From NCBI RefSeq assembly GCF_009796865.1, contig NZ_CP047028.1:3100001-3164000 (forward strand): a DNA stretch of 64,000 nucleotides, in the 5' to 3' direction. The position numbers and the translations under genes are program-made. The stretch comes from Formosa sp. L2A11 (GTDB lineage Bacteria > Bacteroidota > Bacteroidia > Flavobacteriales > Flavobacteriaceae). Shown piece after piece: positions 36,103 to 45,129 of this stretch. Below the pieces are notes generated by a model. It did not search any database. It saw only the letters and a list, made by a program, of their open reading frames with translations, and was not told where the DNA came from. The stretch's first letter is position 1, and every line of letters begins with the position of its first letter.

Positions 36103-37431
36103 ATGTTGTTAATGCATACTAGTACAGAATTAGTACAACAAATCCCTCTTTGGCCATCAATTCCTTTCTTTATCATTTTATTAGCAATTGCCATAGGTCC
36201 ACTCATAGCAGAAGACTGGTGGGAAAACAACCGAAACAAATTATTAGTCTCAATTATTCTAAGTATTCCTACAATATATTATTTAGTAAGTATGGGACTT
36301 ACAGAACAACTTAAAGAACAAATTTGTGGCGATTACTTTCCTTTTATAGTATTATTAACCTCCCTATTTGTTATTACAGGAGGTGTACATCTAAGTGGAG
36401 ATATAAAGGCAAAACCATGGGTTAACACCTTATTTTTAGGTATTGGATATCTTTTAGCTTCTTTTATGGGAACAACTGGTGCTGCTATGTTACTTATTCG
36501 TCCTGTAATTTCTATTAACCAACAAAGAAAATATAGCGTACATACCATCTTATTTTTTATTGCTGCGGTAGCCAACTGTGGAGGGCTTTTAACTCCGCTT
36601 GGAGATCCACCATTATTAATGCTTTATTTAAGAGGAGCAAGTTTTACTTGGTTTTTTGGTTTACTACCAGAATGGGCTTTTACAGGTTCACTCCTACTTA
36701 TTATTTATTTTATAATTGACACTAAATATTATAAAAAAGAACCTAAAGCGAATCTAACCGCTGATGCTAAAGAAATTAAACCCATACGCATTACTGGTGC
36801 AATAAACTTTATTTACTTATTAGGTGTTATTTGTTCTGTTGCTTTTATTAATCACGATATAATTCCTGATATGGCAAAAGAAGATGCTCCTTTTTGGCTT
36901 AAACACCTACGCGAGTTTGTTCTTATCTTATTAACTGCAATTGCATACTTTACAACACCGCAAGCAACTCGAGACAGAAATAGATTTTCATGGGGTCCTA
37001 TTATTGAAGTCGCAGTTGTGTTTGTTGGAATATTTATTACCATGACACCAACACTAATATTTCTAAGACAACACGCCCCTAATATGGGACTTACAGAAGC
37101 TTGGCAATTCTTTTATGCAACCGGTTTACTTAGTGCATTTCTAGACAACACACCTACTGCCGTAGCGTTTCATAGTGTAGCATCTAGCATACCATTAGCA
37201 GAAAACATACCAATAGTGGCTAACGTTGCAGAAGGTATCCTAAAAGCCATTGCAACTAGTGCTGTGTTTTTTGGAGCATTAACATATATAGGAAATGGTC
37301 CAAATTTTATGGTAAAATCTATAGCAGAAGATCATGGTATTAAAATGCCTAGCTTCTTTGGCTACATGATTAAATTTTCATTAGTCATTTTATTACCAAT
37401 ATACATTCTTACACAACTTATATTTATGTAA
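36103..37431 (+). CDS. CitMHS-like / NhaD-type sodium:proton antiporter-family membrane protein
   Basis: A 442-residue protein with about eleven hydrophobic helices of the ion-transporter superfamily. Motifs: GGVHLSGDI, ASFMGTTGAAMLLIRPVI, NCGGLLTPLGDPPLLM in the first half and FLDNTPTAVAFH with IGNGPNFMVKSIAEDHG in the second. This pattern matches proteins annotated as sodium:proton antiporters (CitMHS_2). A carboxylate carrier is the alternative. The start may be the second ATG at 36112. It converges on the M28 peptidase gene across a bidirectional terminator. Confidence 0.85.
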   Translation: MLLMHTSTELVQQIPLWPSIPFFIILLAIAIGPLIAEDWWENNRNKLLVSIILSIPTIYYLVSMGLTEQLKEQICGDYFPFIVLLTSLFVITGGVHLSGDIKAKPWVNTLFLGIGYLLASFMGTTGAAMLLIRPVISINQQRKYSVHTILFFIAAVANCGGLLTPLGDPPLLMLYLRGASFTWFFGLLPEWAFTGSLLLIIYFIIDTKYYKKEPKANLTADAKEIKPIRITGAINFIYLLGVICSVAFINHDIIPDMAKEDAPFWLKHLREFVLILLTAIAYFTTPQATRDRNRFSWGPIIEVAVVFVGIFITMTPTLIFLRQHAPNMGLTEAWQFFYATGLLSAFLDNTPTAVAFHSVASSIPLAENIPIVANVAEGILKAIATSAVFFGALTYIGNGPNFMVKSIAEDHGIKMPSFFGYMIKFSLVILLPIYILTQLIFM

Positions 37432-37800
37432 AAGACTAAAGAATATAATTAACTTACTTAAAAAAGGTCTTACTATATCCTTTAAAATGAATAGAATAAC
37501 AGTAATAGTATGTGTAAGAAAGTAAAATAAAACCACTAATATTAATATGCTTTAATCTAAACGTGTTTTATCTTAATAATTAAAAAACACTAGATATTGA
37601 ATAATTGTAATTCTTAAATATATTTAGAATAGTGGTGAAACTTAATTGTTTCAGAAAACATAAATGTATTGAGTAAATCAAAATGTAACGCATTAAAAAA
37701 AGGATTCAAAATTAAATTTTGAATCCTTTTTTTTGTGAGTGCTCTTAAACCATTATTGTAATAATATTAAATTACTAAATGGCATTTTAGTAAAAGGTAT
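37432..37800. other. Intergenic region between convergent genes
   Basis: 369 bases. Apart from the bidirectional terminator at 37692-37734 I see no gene or repeat. Confidence 0.5.
37692..37734. terminator. Bidirectional rho-independent terminator
   Basis: AAGGATTCAAAATT pairs with AATTTTGAATCCTT (stem about 37700-37727), with an A-run on the left and an eight-T run on the right. It serves the converging antiporter and M28 peptidase genes. Confidence 0.9.
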
Positions 37801-39462
37801 TTACTTTTTAAGATTTAAAAGAGATTTATCTCTAATAGCTTTAAATTCTGATTTCTCATTCCAAGTAGGATAGCTGTCATCATTTGCTAATTTATATCCA
37901 ATTTTAAAAAACAACTTAGCATCTTCAATACAACCTTCTAAATTAGATGTTTCAGGGTTGTATTCATCTGCGGGCTTATGGTATGCCGTTTCCCAATAGT
38001 TTTTAATTTGTTGTTTAGCCCAATCTTTACCGTGCGCTCTACTGTCTTGCCAACCTTTTATAAATAATGAAGGAATACCAACCTTTGCAAAGCTAAAATG
38101 ATCTGATCTGTAATACATTCCGTTTTCAGGAAAGGCTTCTTCAACAATATATCTATCTTGTTCTTTTGCAGCATCGGCAACATAATTATCTAATTCAGAT
38201 TGCCCAAAACCGGTAATCGTTACATCCTTCATTCTCCCCATTGGTAATAGCAATTCATAATTTAAATTGGCAATTGTTTTTTCTGGTGGGAAAACGCCAT
38301 TTTTAGCATAGTAAGCAGATCCTGTCATACCTGTTTCTTCTGCAGTAACAGCTATAAAAATAATAGATCTTTTAGGTTTCTCTTTTAAATTAGCAAATGC
38401 TTTAGCTGTTTCAAGCATTGCAGCCAATGCAGATGCATTATCCATCGCTCCGTTATAAATAGAGTCTCCGTTATGTTTAGGGCCAATTCCAAAATGGTCC
38501 CAATGTGCACTGTAAACAATACATTCATCGGCTTTTTCTGTTCCTTTTATAATGCCGACAACATTTTTACTATTCTGAAATTTTAATTCTGATTTTATAG
38601 TGAAGTTTAAATCACAATTTAAACTAACCGCCTTAAATTTATTTGAAATGGCTTGTTTTGATAATTCATCGAAATTTAAACCCGATTTTTCGAATAAGTT
38701 TTTGCAAGCTGTATCTGTAATCCACCCTTGTAAAGCACATTTAGAATGGTTATTATCTTTTGCTTGAAGCGAAATTCCGGAACTAGACGTATTTGTTAAA
38801 ACTTGCCAACCATAACCTGCAGCTTTTGTAGCGTGAATAACCATAATTCCCTTTGCGCCTTGCCTTGCAGCTTCTTCGTATTTATATGCCCAACGGCCGT
38901 AATATGTCATTGAATTACCTTTAAACAATTTTGGATCTTGAGTAGCAAAACCAGGATCGTTTACAAGAACTAAAACAACTTTACCCTTTACATCAATACC
39001 TTCATAATCATTCCAATTATATTCTGGTGCAACAATACCGTAACCAGCAAAAACAATTTCAGAATTTTTAATATTTACAATACTATCAAGATAAGGAGTT
39101 CTCGCTATGTAATCTTTAGTTTTTTCTAAAACAACGTCTCCGTCTTTTGTGGCTATAGAAATCGTATCATCTGGAGTAAAATTTTGTTCTACTAAAGGAA
39201 TATTCTGAAAATAACTATCGCCATAAGCACCTTTAATTCCTAATTTTTTGAATTCATCAGCAATATAATTTACCGCCTTTTCTTCGCCTATTGTAAAAGG
39301 TTTTCTTCCTTGAAATTCATCTGAAGAAAGGGTAATTAAATGTTTTTCGTAATCGGATAAATTAATTGTATGCTCTGCTTCTAAAGCATTATTTTCATTT
39401 TTACAACTTGTAAAAATCATTAAAAACACAATAAAAATGGAGAGTCTTGAAGTTAATATCAT
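37801..39462 (-). CDS. M28-family metallopeptidase lipoprotein with PA domain
   Basis: A 553-residue exported aminopeptidase-type protein with a lipoprotein signal (lipobox IFTSC, Cys20). A PA insert lies at about 140-250 (KGKVVLVLVNDPGF). Zinc-site segments: YSAHWDHFG, GAMDNASALAAMLE, AVTAEETGMTGS and the final YYRSDHFSF. At the usual Asp ligand, where NFD is expected, the sequence reads ANLNYELLLPMGR, a possible Asp-to-Glu change. Otherwise complete. It is a single gene with a shared terminator. Confidence 0.9.
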   Translation of the reverse strand: MILTSRLSIFIVFLMIFTSCKNENNALEAEHTINLSDYEKHLITLSSDEFQGRKPFTIGEEKAVNYIADEFKKLGIKGAYGDSYFQNIPLVEQNFTPDDTISIATKDGDVVLEKTKDYIARTPYLDSIVNIKNSEIVFAGYGIVAPEYNWNDYEGIDVKGKVVLVLVNDPGFATQDPKLFKGNSMTYYGRWAYKYEEAARQGAKGIMVIHATKAAGYGWQVLTNTSSSGISLQAKDNNHSKCALQGWITDTACKNLFEKSGLNFDELSKQAISNKFKAVSLNCDLNFTIKSELKFQNSKNVVGIIKGTEKADECIVYSAHWDHFGIGPKHNGDSIYNGAMDNASALAAMLETAKAFANLKEKPKRSIIFIAVTAEETGMTGSAYYAKNGVFPPEKTIANLNYELLLPMGRMKDVTITGFGQSELDNYVADAAKEQDRYIVEEAFPENGMYYRSDHFSFAKVGIPSLFIKGWQDSRAHGKDWAKQQIKNYWETAYHKPADEYNPETSNLEGCIEDAKLFFKIGYKLANDDSYPTWNEKSEFKAIRDKSLLNLKK

Positions 39463-40024
39463 TCTTTTTATTTTGAAATATTTTACAATAATTAAAATTT
39501 ATAAATCACTAAAAACCAAAATATTAAGACAAAATCATCTTGACATTTATTAATCTCTTTTTTGCAAAAATCACACCACAAAAAATGAATTATACATTTT
39601 TAATGTACGTCAATTTACATTTTTTTTAAGATAAAATGGAATATTCTAAAATAGAAAACATTATATCTAAGCTAATATAGGTTTCTTTTTATTTGCAATA
39701 TTCTATAAAAAATTAAACCTTAAATAGCAAACAACATACTTATATACACTTCTTAATATAGACGTGATATTACTCTAAATCCATATTTTAAAAGTTTATT
39801 AATCTTGTCAGAATTACTAAATCCAAAATTCACATTTTAGCTTAGTACTAATAAAACATAATCCCATCGATAAAAAAACCTAGCCCGTAGATTCGTTTTT
39901 ATATACTTATGTATTCATTGTATTTTCACATCAACAAACGGCATGAAATCATCTTAAAAAAACACTTTATGTATAAGAAGATAATTTTATGTATTAACCA
40001 TTAATACTTTTAAAATGTAATGAG
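39463..40024. other. Intergenic region upstream of DUF1566 gene
   Basis: 562 AT-rich bases between divergent genes. A single TTCATTGTA (39914-39922) loosely resembles half of the LytTR-type site found upstream of the DUF1566 genes at 52-54 kb. No good partner lies 21 bases away. No open frame or strong hairpin seen. Confidence 0.4.
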
Positions 40025-41566
40025 ATGAAATATTCAATTAAAAAATCAGTACAAGCATTAAAACCTTTTAAATCCTTTATGTTTTTAGCTTTAATGTATG
40101 CGACTCTAGTATTTGTGAGTTGCAAAAGTGAGGTTAGCACCACTAAAGATCTTACCTACCCTATTGTAGATACAAAACAGGGATTTACTTATGATAATTA
40201 TAACAAAATAACGCCTCCTAAAGAGGGCGAAGCTTTCTACGGACAAGATGCACAATACACAGGAACAGAACCTAGCTATACAGACAACGGCAATGGCGTT
40301 ATTACAGATAATGTTACGGGCTTAGTTTGGACACAAGAAATGTCTAGAAAAGCAATGTCTTGGGAAGATGCATCTAAATACTGCGATACCCTTACAACTG
40401 GCGGATATACAGATTGGCGTTTACCAACTGTAAAAGAATTATGGTCTCTTAGAGATTTTTCTGAAGGATGGCCTTGGGTAGATACAGACTATTTTCATTT
40501 AGTTGGAGACGGTTCAGACCTTGGTCAGCACCACTCTTGGACAAGTAATCAATATTTAGTAAAAGACAAATATCAAAACAGACAATTAGAAGGAAATCCT
40601 GCCTTTATTGTTAACGATTGGACTGGGCATATTAAAGCCATGAGCGGAGCTAGATTTGTGCGTGCCGTACGTGGAAATAAAAATTACGGAATCAATAAAT
40701 TTATTGATAACGGAGATGAAACAGTTAGCGATGAAGCTACTGGTTTAATGTGGTCTAAAAACGACAATGGTGAAGCTGCAAATTGGAAAAATGCTCTTGC
40801 GTATGCAGAAAATGCTACTGTAGCTGGCTATGACGATTGGCGTTTACCAAATGCTAAAGAATTACAAAGTATTGCAGATTATTCTGGTGTATTTCCAGCT
40901 ATGGATACCACGGTATTTAATCTTAGTAAACTTAAAAATATAAAAGGTCAAACAGATTATCCGTTCTATTGGACCAGTACAAGTAATCCTTATATTAAAG
41001 CATACCATAACGAATCTGGAGAAACAGACTCTGAAGAAGATGCCTTTGTTCCTGGATATACATACGCTTGGATTTTTTCTGCTGGATATTGTGTAGATAT
41101 GGAAGGAAATGATTTACATGGAGCAGGTGCTGTTGTATTCGACACAAAATCTGAAGACGTTTCAGACCACTCTGGTATAGAAGTCTTCTATCATCATGTA
41201 CGTTTAGTTCGTGGTGGTAATGTAACAAAAACACCTAAAGGAAACCCTGATAGTATTAATCCAGACCGAGTAGTTTCTTTTCCTGCAGGAATTACAAATC
41301 ATGGCGGACAGCCTAGAGGAGGACAACATGGAGTAGGCGGAAAACCAGGAGAAGATGGTGCACATGGCGGACCCGATTTTACGCCAGGAGTAAAATATCT
41401 TGAAACTATTGGAATAACAGTAACTTCAGAAAAATTAGTAACTATAGTTGCAGGTCCACCTGCTCCTAGTACAACAGATCTTATTGCAAATTTTGCGAAA
41501 AATGATATTGAAATCACAAAAGATCAAGCTCAAGGTTTATTAGATACTCTAAAATTACCTCAGTAA
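40025..41566 (+). CDS. DUF1566 (Lcl C-terminal domain) lipoprotein with glycine-rich tail
   Basis: A 513-residue lipoprotein (lipobox VFVSC, Cys33). Two DUF1566 units follow: about 95-215 (SYTDNGNGVITDNVTGLVW, DWRLPTVKELWSL) and about 225-395 (NGDETVSDEATGLMW, DWRLPNAKELQSI). A collagen-like stretch, GGQPRGGQHGVGGKPGEDG, lies at about 425-445, and the C-terminus is a helical segment with ITKDQAQGLLDTLKL. The domain is common in secreted proteins but its function is unknown. It is a paralogue of the two proteins at 52-54.5 kb, which lack the Gly-rich tail. Confidence 0.85.
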   Translation: MKYSIKKSVQALKPFKSFMFLALMYATLVFVSCKSEVSTTKDLTYPIVDTKQGFTYDNYNKITPPKEGEAFYGQDAQYTGTEPSYTDNGNGVITDNVTGLVWTQEMSRKAMSWEDASKYCDTLTTGGYTDWRLPTVKELWSLRDFSEGWPWVDTDYFHLVGDGSDLGQHHSWTSNQYLVKDKYQNRQLEGNPAFIVNDWTGHIKAMSGARFVRAVRGNKNYGINKFIDNGDETVSDEATGLMWSKNDNGEAANWKNALAYAENATVAGYDDWRLPNAKELQSIADYSGVFPAMDTTVFNLSKLKNIKGQTDYPFYWTSTSNPYIKAYHNESGETDSEEDAFVPGYTYAWIFSAGYCVDMEGNDLHGAGAVVFDTKSEDVSDHSGIEVFYHHVRLVRGGNVTKTPKGNPDSINPDRVVSFPAGITNHGGQPRGGQHGVGGKPGEDGAHGGPDFTPGVKYLETIGITVTSEKLVTIVAGPPAPSTTDLIANFAKNDIEITKDQAQGLLDTLKLPQ

Positions 41567-41624
41567 AGAATTAAATATCTAAGCTAATAAGCAGATGATA
41601 TTTATATAATAGATTGTTTTTAAC

Positions 41625-41666
41625 AACATAATGCTATTCTTTTAGGAGTAGCATTATGTTTTTTTA
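41625..41666 (+). terminator. Rho-independent terminator after DUF1566 gene
   Basis: AACATAATGCTAT (41625-41637) pairs with GTAGCATTATGTT (41648-41660), with one G-U pair, followed by a T-run. Confidence 0.87.
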
Positions 41667-41854
41667 TTACACAGATCTTGATACATTATAATGTTAATAA
41701 TTTATAACCGAAAAATTAAAACAAAATAGCATTACATTCCCTTTTTAGATTGCGTTTTTAGCATCATAAAAGAACAACTAATAGTATTTGAATTACAATA
41801 GTAATTAATACAATAATTTGAGTTTTAATCGTAATAATAGTAAGCATTCTTTTT

Positions 41855-42787
41855 CTAAAAGGTAATCGAATCTGTTAATGTTAAAGAATCATCTTCTTGA
41901 ACGTTGTACAGATTTCTATGCGTTAATGTTCCGTTTTTATACACATATTCTGTATAGGTTTTATACATGGGTTTATATTCAAAATAACGTCCCTCAAACG
42001 GTATATTATCTTTGTAAGTACAGGTTACCATTTTATTGGTTAACGGATTGAAGTTTTCGTCGCGTATAAGCTTATCATTTTTATAAGTCATATTAGCGAT
42101 AAGCCTGCCTTTACTATCAAAAAGTTTTTGAATACCTTCTCTAAGTCCGTTTTTGTAATTCATATAAACGGTATTATCCAGCAAGTTTAAAACACGTAAA
42201 CCATCAATACAGTTAGGACCTCTAAAAGTTCCTGAACCTAATTCTTTTCCGTTGGCTGTTCTCCAATATATCGTATCTAAATCTTTACCATAAATGGTTG
42301 TGTTTAAAATATAATATTGGTTTGGAGCAGAATACTCTACATCTTTAATAACTACTCCGTTTTTATAATAACGTCTGGTAACAGAGCCATTTTCAACACC
42401 ATTATAAACTTTACCATTCTTATAATCTGCAGTATAATCTATTTTACCAGTTTCCAAATACGCTGTAGTTAAGCCGTTAAGCACGCCATTAGTGTAATTT
42501 TGGGTTAGTTCAATTTCCCCCTGTTTGTTATAAAAATTTACTTTTCCTATCCAAACATCTTCCTCTTTACTAGACGAAACTCCATCCATTTGTAAAACAC
42601 CATTTATATAATAGTCTTTTATAGAAAAAAGGGAATCGTTGTTTTTACTTACTGTTCTATAAAAATGAGCTTCTGCTTGGGTGGTTGTGTCCCAATATTT
42701 GTCGTAATAAATTTTAGACTGACCGTAAACATACTGACCTATAAAAAAATATAATGCTGTTATTAAAACTAACGCTATCTGTTTCAT
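41855..42787 (-). CDS. YwqK/MORN-like repeat exported protein
   Basis: The start at 42787 gives a signal peptide (MKQIALVLITALYFFIGQYV YG); an earlier ATG at 42814 adds nine residues. The 310-residue product contains repeats such as FYNKQGEIELTQNYTNGVLN and LIANMTYKNDKLI, as in the YwqK antitoxin-like/MORN-variant family. Bacteroidota encode many such exported proteins with no known role. No toxin gene is adjacent, so an antitoxin function is not supported. Confidence 0.75.
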   Translation of the reverse strand: MKQIALVLITALYFFIGQYVYGQSKIYYDKYWDTTTQAEAHFYRTVSKNNDSLFSIKDYYINGVLQMDGVSSSKEEDVWIGKVNFYNKQGEIELTQNYTNGVLNGLTTAYLETGKIDYTADYKNGKVYNGVENGSVTRRYYKNGVVIKDVEYSAPNQYYILNTTIYGKDLDTIYWRTANGKELGSGTFRGPNCIDGLRVLNLLDNTVYMNYKNGLREGIQKLFDSKGRLIANMTYKNDKLIRDENFNPLTNKMVTCTYKDNIPFEGRYFEYKPMYKTYTEYVYKNGTLTHRNLYNVQEDDSLTLTDSITF

Positions 42788-42997
42788 TTTTAATGTTTTA
42801 ATTATTAAAATCACACATATTAGAAATCGTTGTTTTCATAATTAATTACCTCGTAAACATCTTCGTATTTATCAATTATGTCGTCTGTGATTTATTTTTT
42901 TGAAATTCAATTTATACTAGAAACCAATTATTTGTATAAAATAAATATAATCTTCATAAAAATTAAACTTATATTAGTACTCATAATACATGCACAC

Positions 42998-43216
42998 ATG
43001 GAAAAACTTTTAGTAATAATACTACCTCTATTTTTAGTTATTATGTTTCTTTTTTGGAATCTAACTAGTGGCTACTTCAAAAAAGAATATGGTACAAAAT
43101 TATGGAACCAATGGGGAACAAGACTTTTTTACTGGCAAGGTGCAATATATACTAGTAGCGGAGTTACGATCCTTGTATTATTTATTTTAAATAGATTAAA
43201 TGTGCTAAATTTTTAA
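42998..43216 (+). CDS. Small two-helix membrane protein (72 residues)
   Basis: The ATG at 42998 is preferred to the one at 42878 because the longer frame's first 40 residues look like untranslated AT-rich sequence. The protein has two hydrophobic helices (about 3-22, LLVIILPLFLVIMFLFWNL; about 50-68, YTSSGVTILVLFIL) and a polar middle (KKEYGTKLWNQWGTRLF). Function unknown. Confidence 0.55.
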   Translation: MEKLLVIILPLFLVIMFLFWNLTSGYFKKEYGTKLWNQWGTRLFYWQGAIYTSSGVTILVLFILNRLNVLNF

Positions 43217-43276
43217 AATTTAAATAATACGCTTTCAATTATACACAAACTACACTCCAGCATTTAAAGTGTTTTT

Positions 43277-43795
43277 TTACTCTTCTTTTAATGCAGTTAA
43301 CATTTTTTTTAGCAAACTTGAAAGTTGTTCCTGCTCTTCTTGTTCAAAATAGTTTACAGAATCTTTTGCCTCATCAAACCGAATTACAATAGCCTTATCT
43401 ATAACTTCTATTCCTTTTTCTGTTAAAGCAGCTAATTTTATACGTCCATCATTTTTGTCTGGTGCTCTGTAAATTAATTCTAATTTGGTAAGTCTGTCTA
43501 ATAAAGCTGTCATAGCACCAGATGTAATCAAAACAGATTTCATTAATTGCTTAGGCGCAAGACAATACGGAGGCCCTGAACGTCTAATTGTTGCTAAGAC
43601 ATCTAAATCTGTATAATGTATTTTACAATCTTTAAGCGCTTGGCTTGCTTTCTTTTCTAAAACTTTACCCAACTTTATAATACGCCCCACAATATGCATG
43701 GCCTCTAAATCAAGTTCTGGTCGCTCGGTATTCCAATCTTTAATAAGCTGATCAATAATATCTTTTTCTTCTGCCATTATAATTTGATGCTTCAT
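43277..43795 (-). CDS. MarR-family transcriptional regulator
   Basis: A 172-residue winged-helix regulator: YTDLDVLATIRRSGPPYCLA, recognition region KSVLITSGAMTALLDRLTKL and wing APDKNDGRIKLAALTEKG. An internal ATG at 43777 is an alternative start. It is divergent from ridA across a 46-bp palindrome that contains both promoters, so it most likely represses itself and the ridA gene. Several cysteines (CKIHY, YCLAP) could make it redox-sensitive, which is an inference. Confidence 0.9.
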   Translation of the reverse strand: MKHQIIMAEEKDIIDQLIKDWNTERPELDLEAMHIVGRIIKLGKVLEKKASQALKDCKIHYTDLDVLATIRRSGPPYCLAPKQLMKSVLITSGAMTALLDRLTKLELIYRAPDKNDGRIKLAALTEKGIEVIDKAIVIRFDEAKDSVNYFEQEEQEQLSSLLKKMLTALKEE

Positions 43796-43814
43796 TCTAA
43801 TAAAAAATTAGAAT

Positions 43815-43860
43815 TTTATCTTGATGTAAAGATAAATATTTATCTTCACATCAAGATAAA
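43815..43860. promoter_or_regulatory. 46-bp MarR operator containing two mirror-image promoters
   Basis: TTTATCTTGATGTAAAGATA on the left (43815-43834) is the reverse complement of the right half (43841-43860) except for one base. On the plus strand, TTG (43821-43823), 17 bases and TATCTTCA (43841-43848) form a promoter for ridA. On the minus strand, TTG (43854-43852), 17 bases and TATCTTTA (43834-43827) form one for marR. ATCTTGAT/ATCAAGAT arms resemble MarR half-sites. Confidence 0.8.
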
Positions 43861-43916
43861 CAATATTCTTTATTCTTCTATTTGACTAAAAGATATAAAA
43901 TAAACCAAATTTAGAA

Positions 43917-44294
43917 ATGAAAATTATTACCGATATAAATATGCCAAAGAGCAACGGGCACTACTCTCAATGCATAGAACACAACGGAATTTTATATCTA
44001 TCGGGACAGTTACCTATACTTCAAGAAGACCGAAATATTCCTAAAACCATTGAAGAACAAACCCTTTTAGTTTTAAATAATATTGACACCATATTAAAAG
44101 TTGCAGGCAGTAATAAAAACAACATATTACAAGTAAGTATTTATGTTTCTAACATAAAACTATGGGATAAAGTAGATGAAGTTTACAGTCGTTTTTTTGA
44201 ACATCATAAACCTGTAAGAAGCATCATTCCTACTCGCGAATTACATTTTGGATGCTTAATCGAAGTTGAAGTGACAGCAATATTAAATAATTAA
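43917..44294 (+). CDS. RidA-family (YjgF/YER057c/UK114) protein
   Basis: A 125-residue RidA-fold protein with YSQCIEHNGILYLSGQLP near the start and KPVRSIIPTRELHFG near the end, giving the conserved arginine that binds imine or enamine carboxyl groups. RidA proteins hydrolyse reactive 2-aminoacrylate-type intermediates. It is expressed from the promoter in the marR operator. The next gene, an exported peptidase E-like protein, begins 82 bases downstream and may have its own promoter. Confidence 0.9.
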   Translation: MKIITDINMPKSNGHYSQCIEHNGILYLSGQLPILQEDRNIPKTIEEQTLLVLNNIDTILKVAGSNKNNILQVSIYVSNIKLWDKVDEVYSRFFEHHKPVRSIIPTRELHFGCLIEVEVTAILNN

Positions 44295-44376
44295 AATACA
44301 GAATACACAAGATTCAATATCATAAAGTAAAAGTTTACCAATACAACAACTCATAAAATAAAGGTCAGTAACAAAA

Positions 44377-45129
44377 ATGAAAAAAATCATATTCTTAATT
44401 CTCGTATTTATGTGTATAACGCCAAACATACAAGCTCAGGATCAATACATCTTTCCTTACGGAAGTGGAGCTTTTAGAAAACCGTTTTTAAAGGAAATTA
44501 TAAAATTAACAGGAAAAGAACGTCCTAAAATATGCTTTTTACCAACGGCTTCTGGAGATAGTGAAAGTAAAATTATTACTTGGTACGAAAGTGTAAATGA
44601 ACTTTCCATAGAACCTTATGTACAACGCGTTTGGATAAATTCTTACGATCAAAAAGAATCTTTTGAAGATGTACTACTAAGCATGGATGCAATTGTAGTT
44701 GGAGGCGGAAACACACTAAATATGATAGCCATTTGGAAAGCACAAGGCATTGATATTGCACTAAAAAAAGCTTTAGAAAAAGGAATTATTTTAGCTGGAG
44801 GTAGCGCAGGTTCTCTGTGTTGGTTTGAAAACGGTACAACAGATTCTCGTCCAAAAGAATTAAGCGAAGTAAATGGCTTAGGCTTTCTTCCTTATAGTCA
44901 TTCTCCACATTATGATAGTGAAGAATATCGCAGACCACTTTATCACAAAAACATAAAAAATGGAATTTTTAATGCAGGATATGCTATGGATAATCATGCA
45001 GGAATTATTTTTAAAAATGGAAAGCCTTTTAAAGTTGTCGCTACAGATAATGAATCCTTCTGTTACTTTACATCATTAAAAGATGGAAAAGTTGTAGAAG
45101 AAAAACTTGAATCTATAATTATAGAATAA
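44377..45129 (+). CDS. Exported peptidase E-like (S51) protein
   Basis: A 250-residue protein of the type-1 glutamine amidotransferase-like fold with signal peptide MKKIIFLILVFMCITPNIQA, so exported; classical peptidase E is cytoplasmic. Motifs are FLPTASGDS, AIVVGGGNTLNM and the nucleophile loop LAGGSAGSLCWF with its serine. Late histidine-containing SHSPHYDSEEYRR fits the family. Its stop overlaps the start of the M20 peptidase gene by one base, so the two are coupled and may act together on periplasmic dipeptides. Confidence 0.85.
   Translation: MKKIIFLILVFMCITPNIQAQDQYIFPYGSGAFRKPFLKEIIKLTGKERPKICFLPTASGDSESKIITWYESVNELSIEPYVQRVWINSYDQKESFEDVLLSMDAIVVGGGNTLNMIAIWKAQGIDIALKKALEKGIILAGGSAGSLCWFENGTTDSRPKELSEVNGLGFLPYSHSPHYDSEEYRRPLYHKNIKNGIFNAGYAMDNHAGIIFKNGKPFKVVATDNESFCYFTSLKDGKVVEEKLESIIIE

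Noticed and set aside
39892..39922. TTCGTTTTT and TTCATTGTA as a LytTR-type pair upstream of the 40025 DUF1566 gene
   Set aside because: The period is 22 rather than 21 and the halves match at only about six of nine positions.
39991..40006. ATTAACCATTAAT as a further AraC-type GGTTAAT site
   Set aside because: Only one half-site is present and no regulator or -7 element is placed as in the three accepted copies.
41855..42787. A toxin-antitoxin pair based on the YwqK-like protein
   Set aside because: The protein is exported and no toxin-like gene is adjacent; the antitoxin label comes only from the family name.
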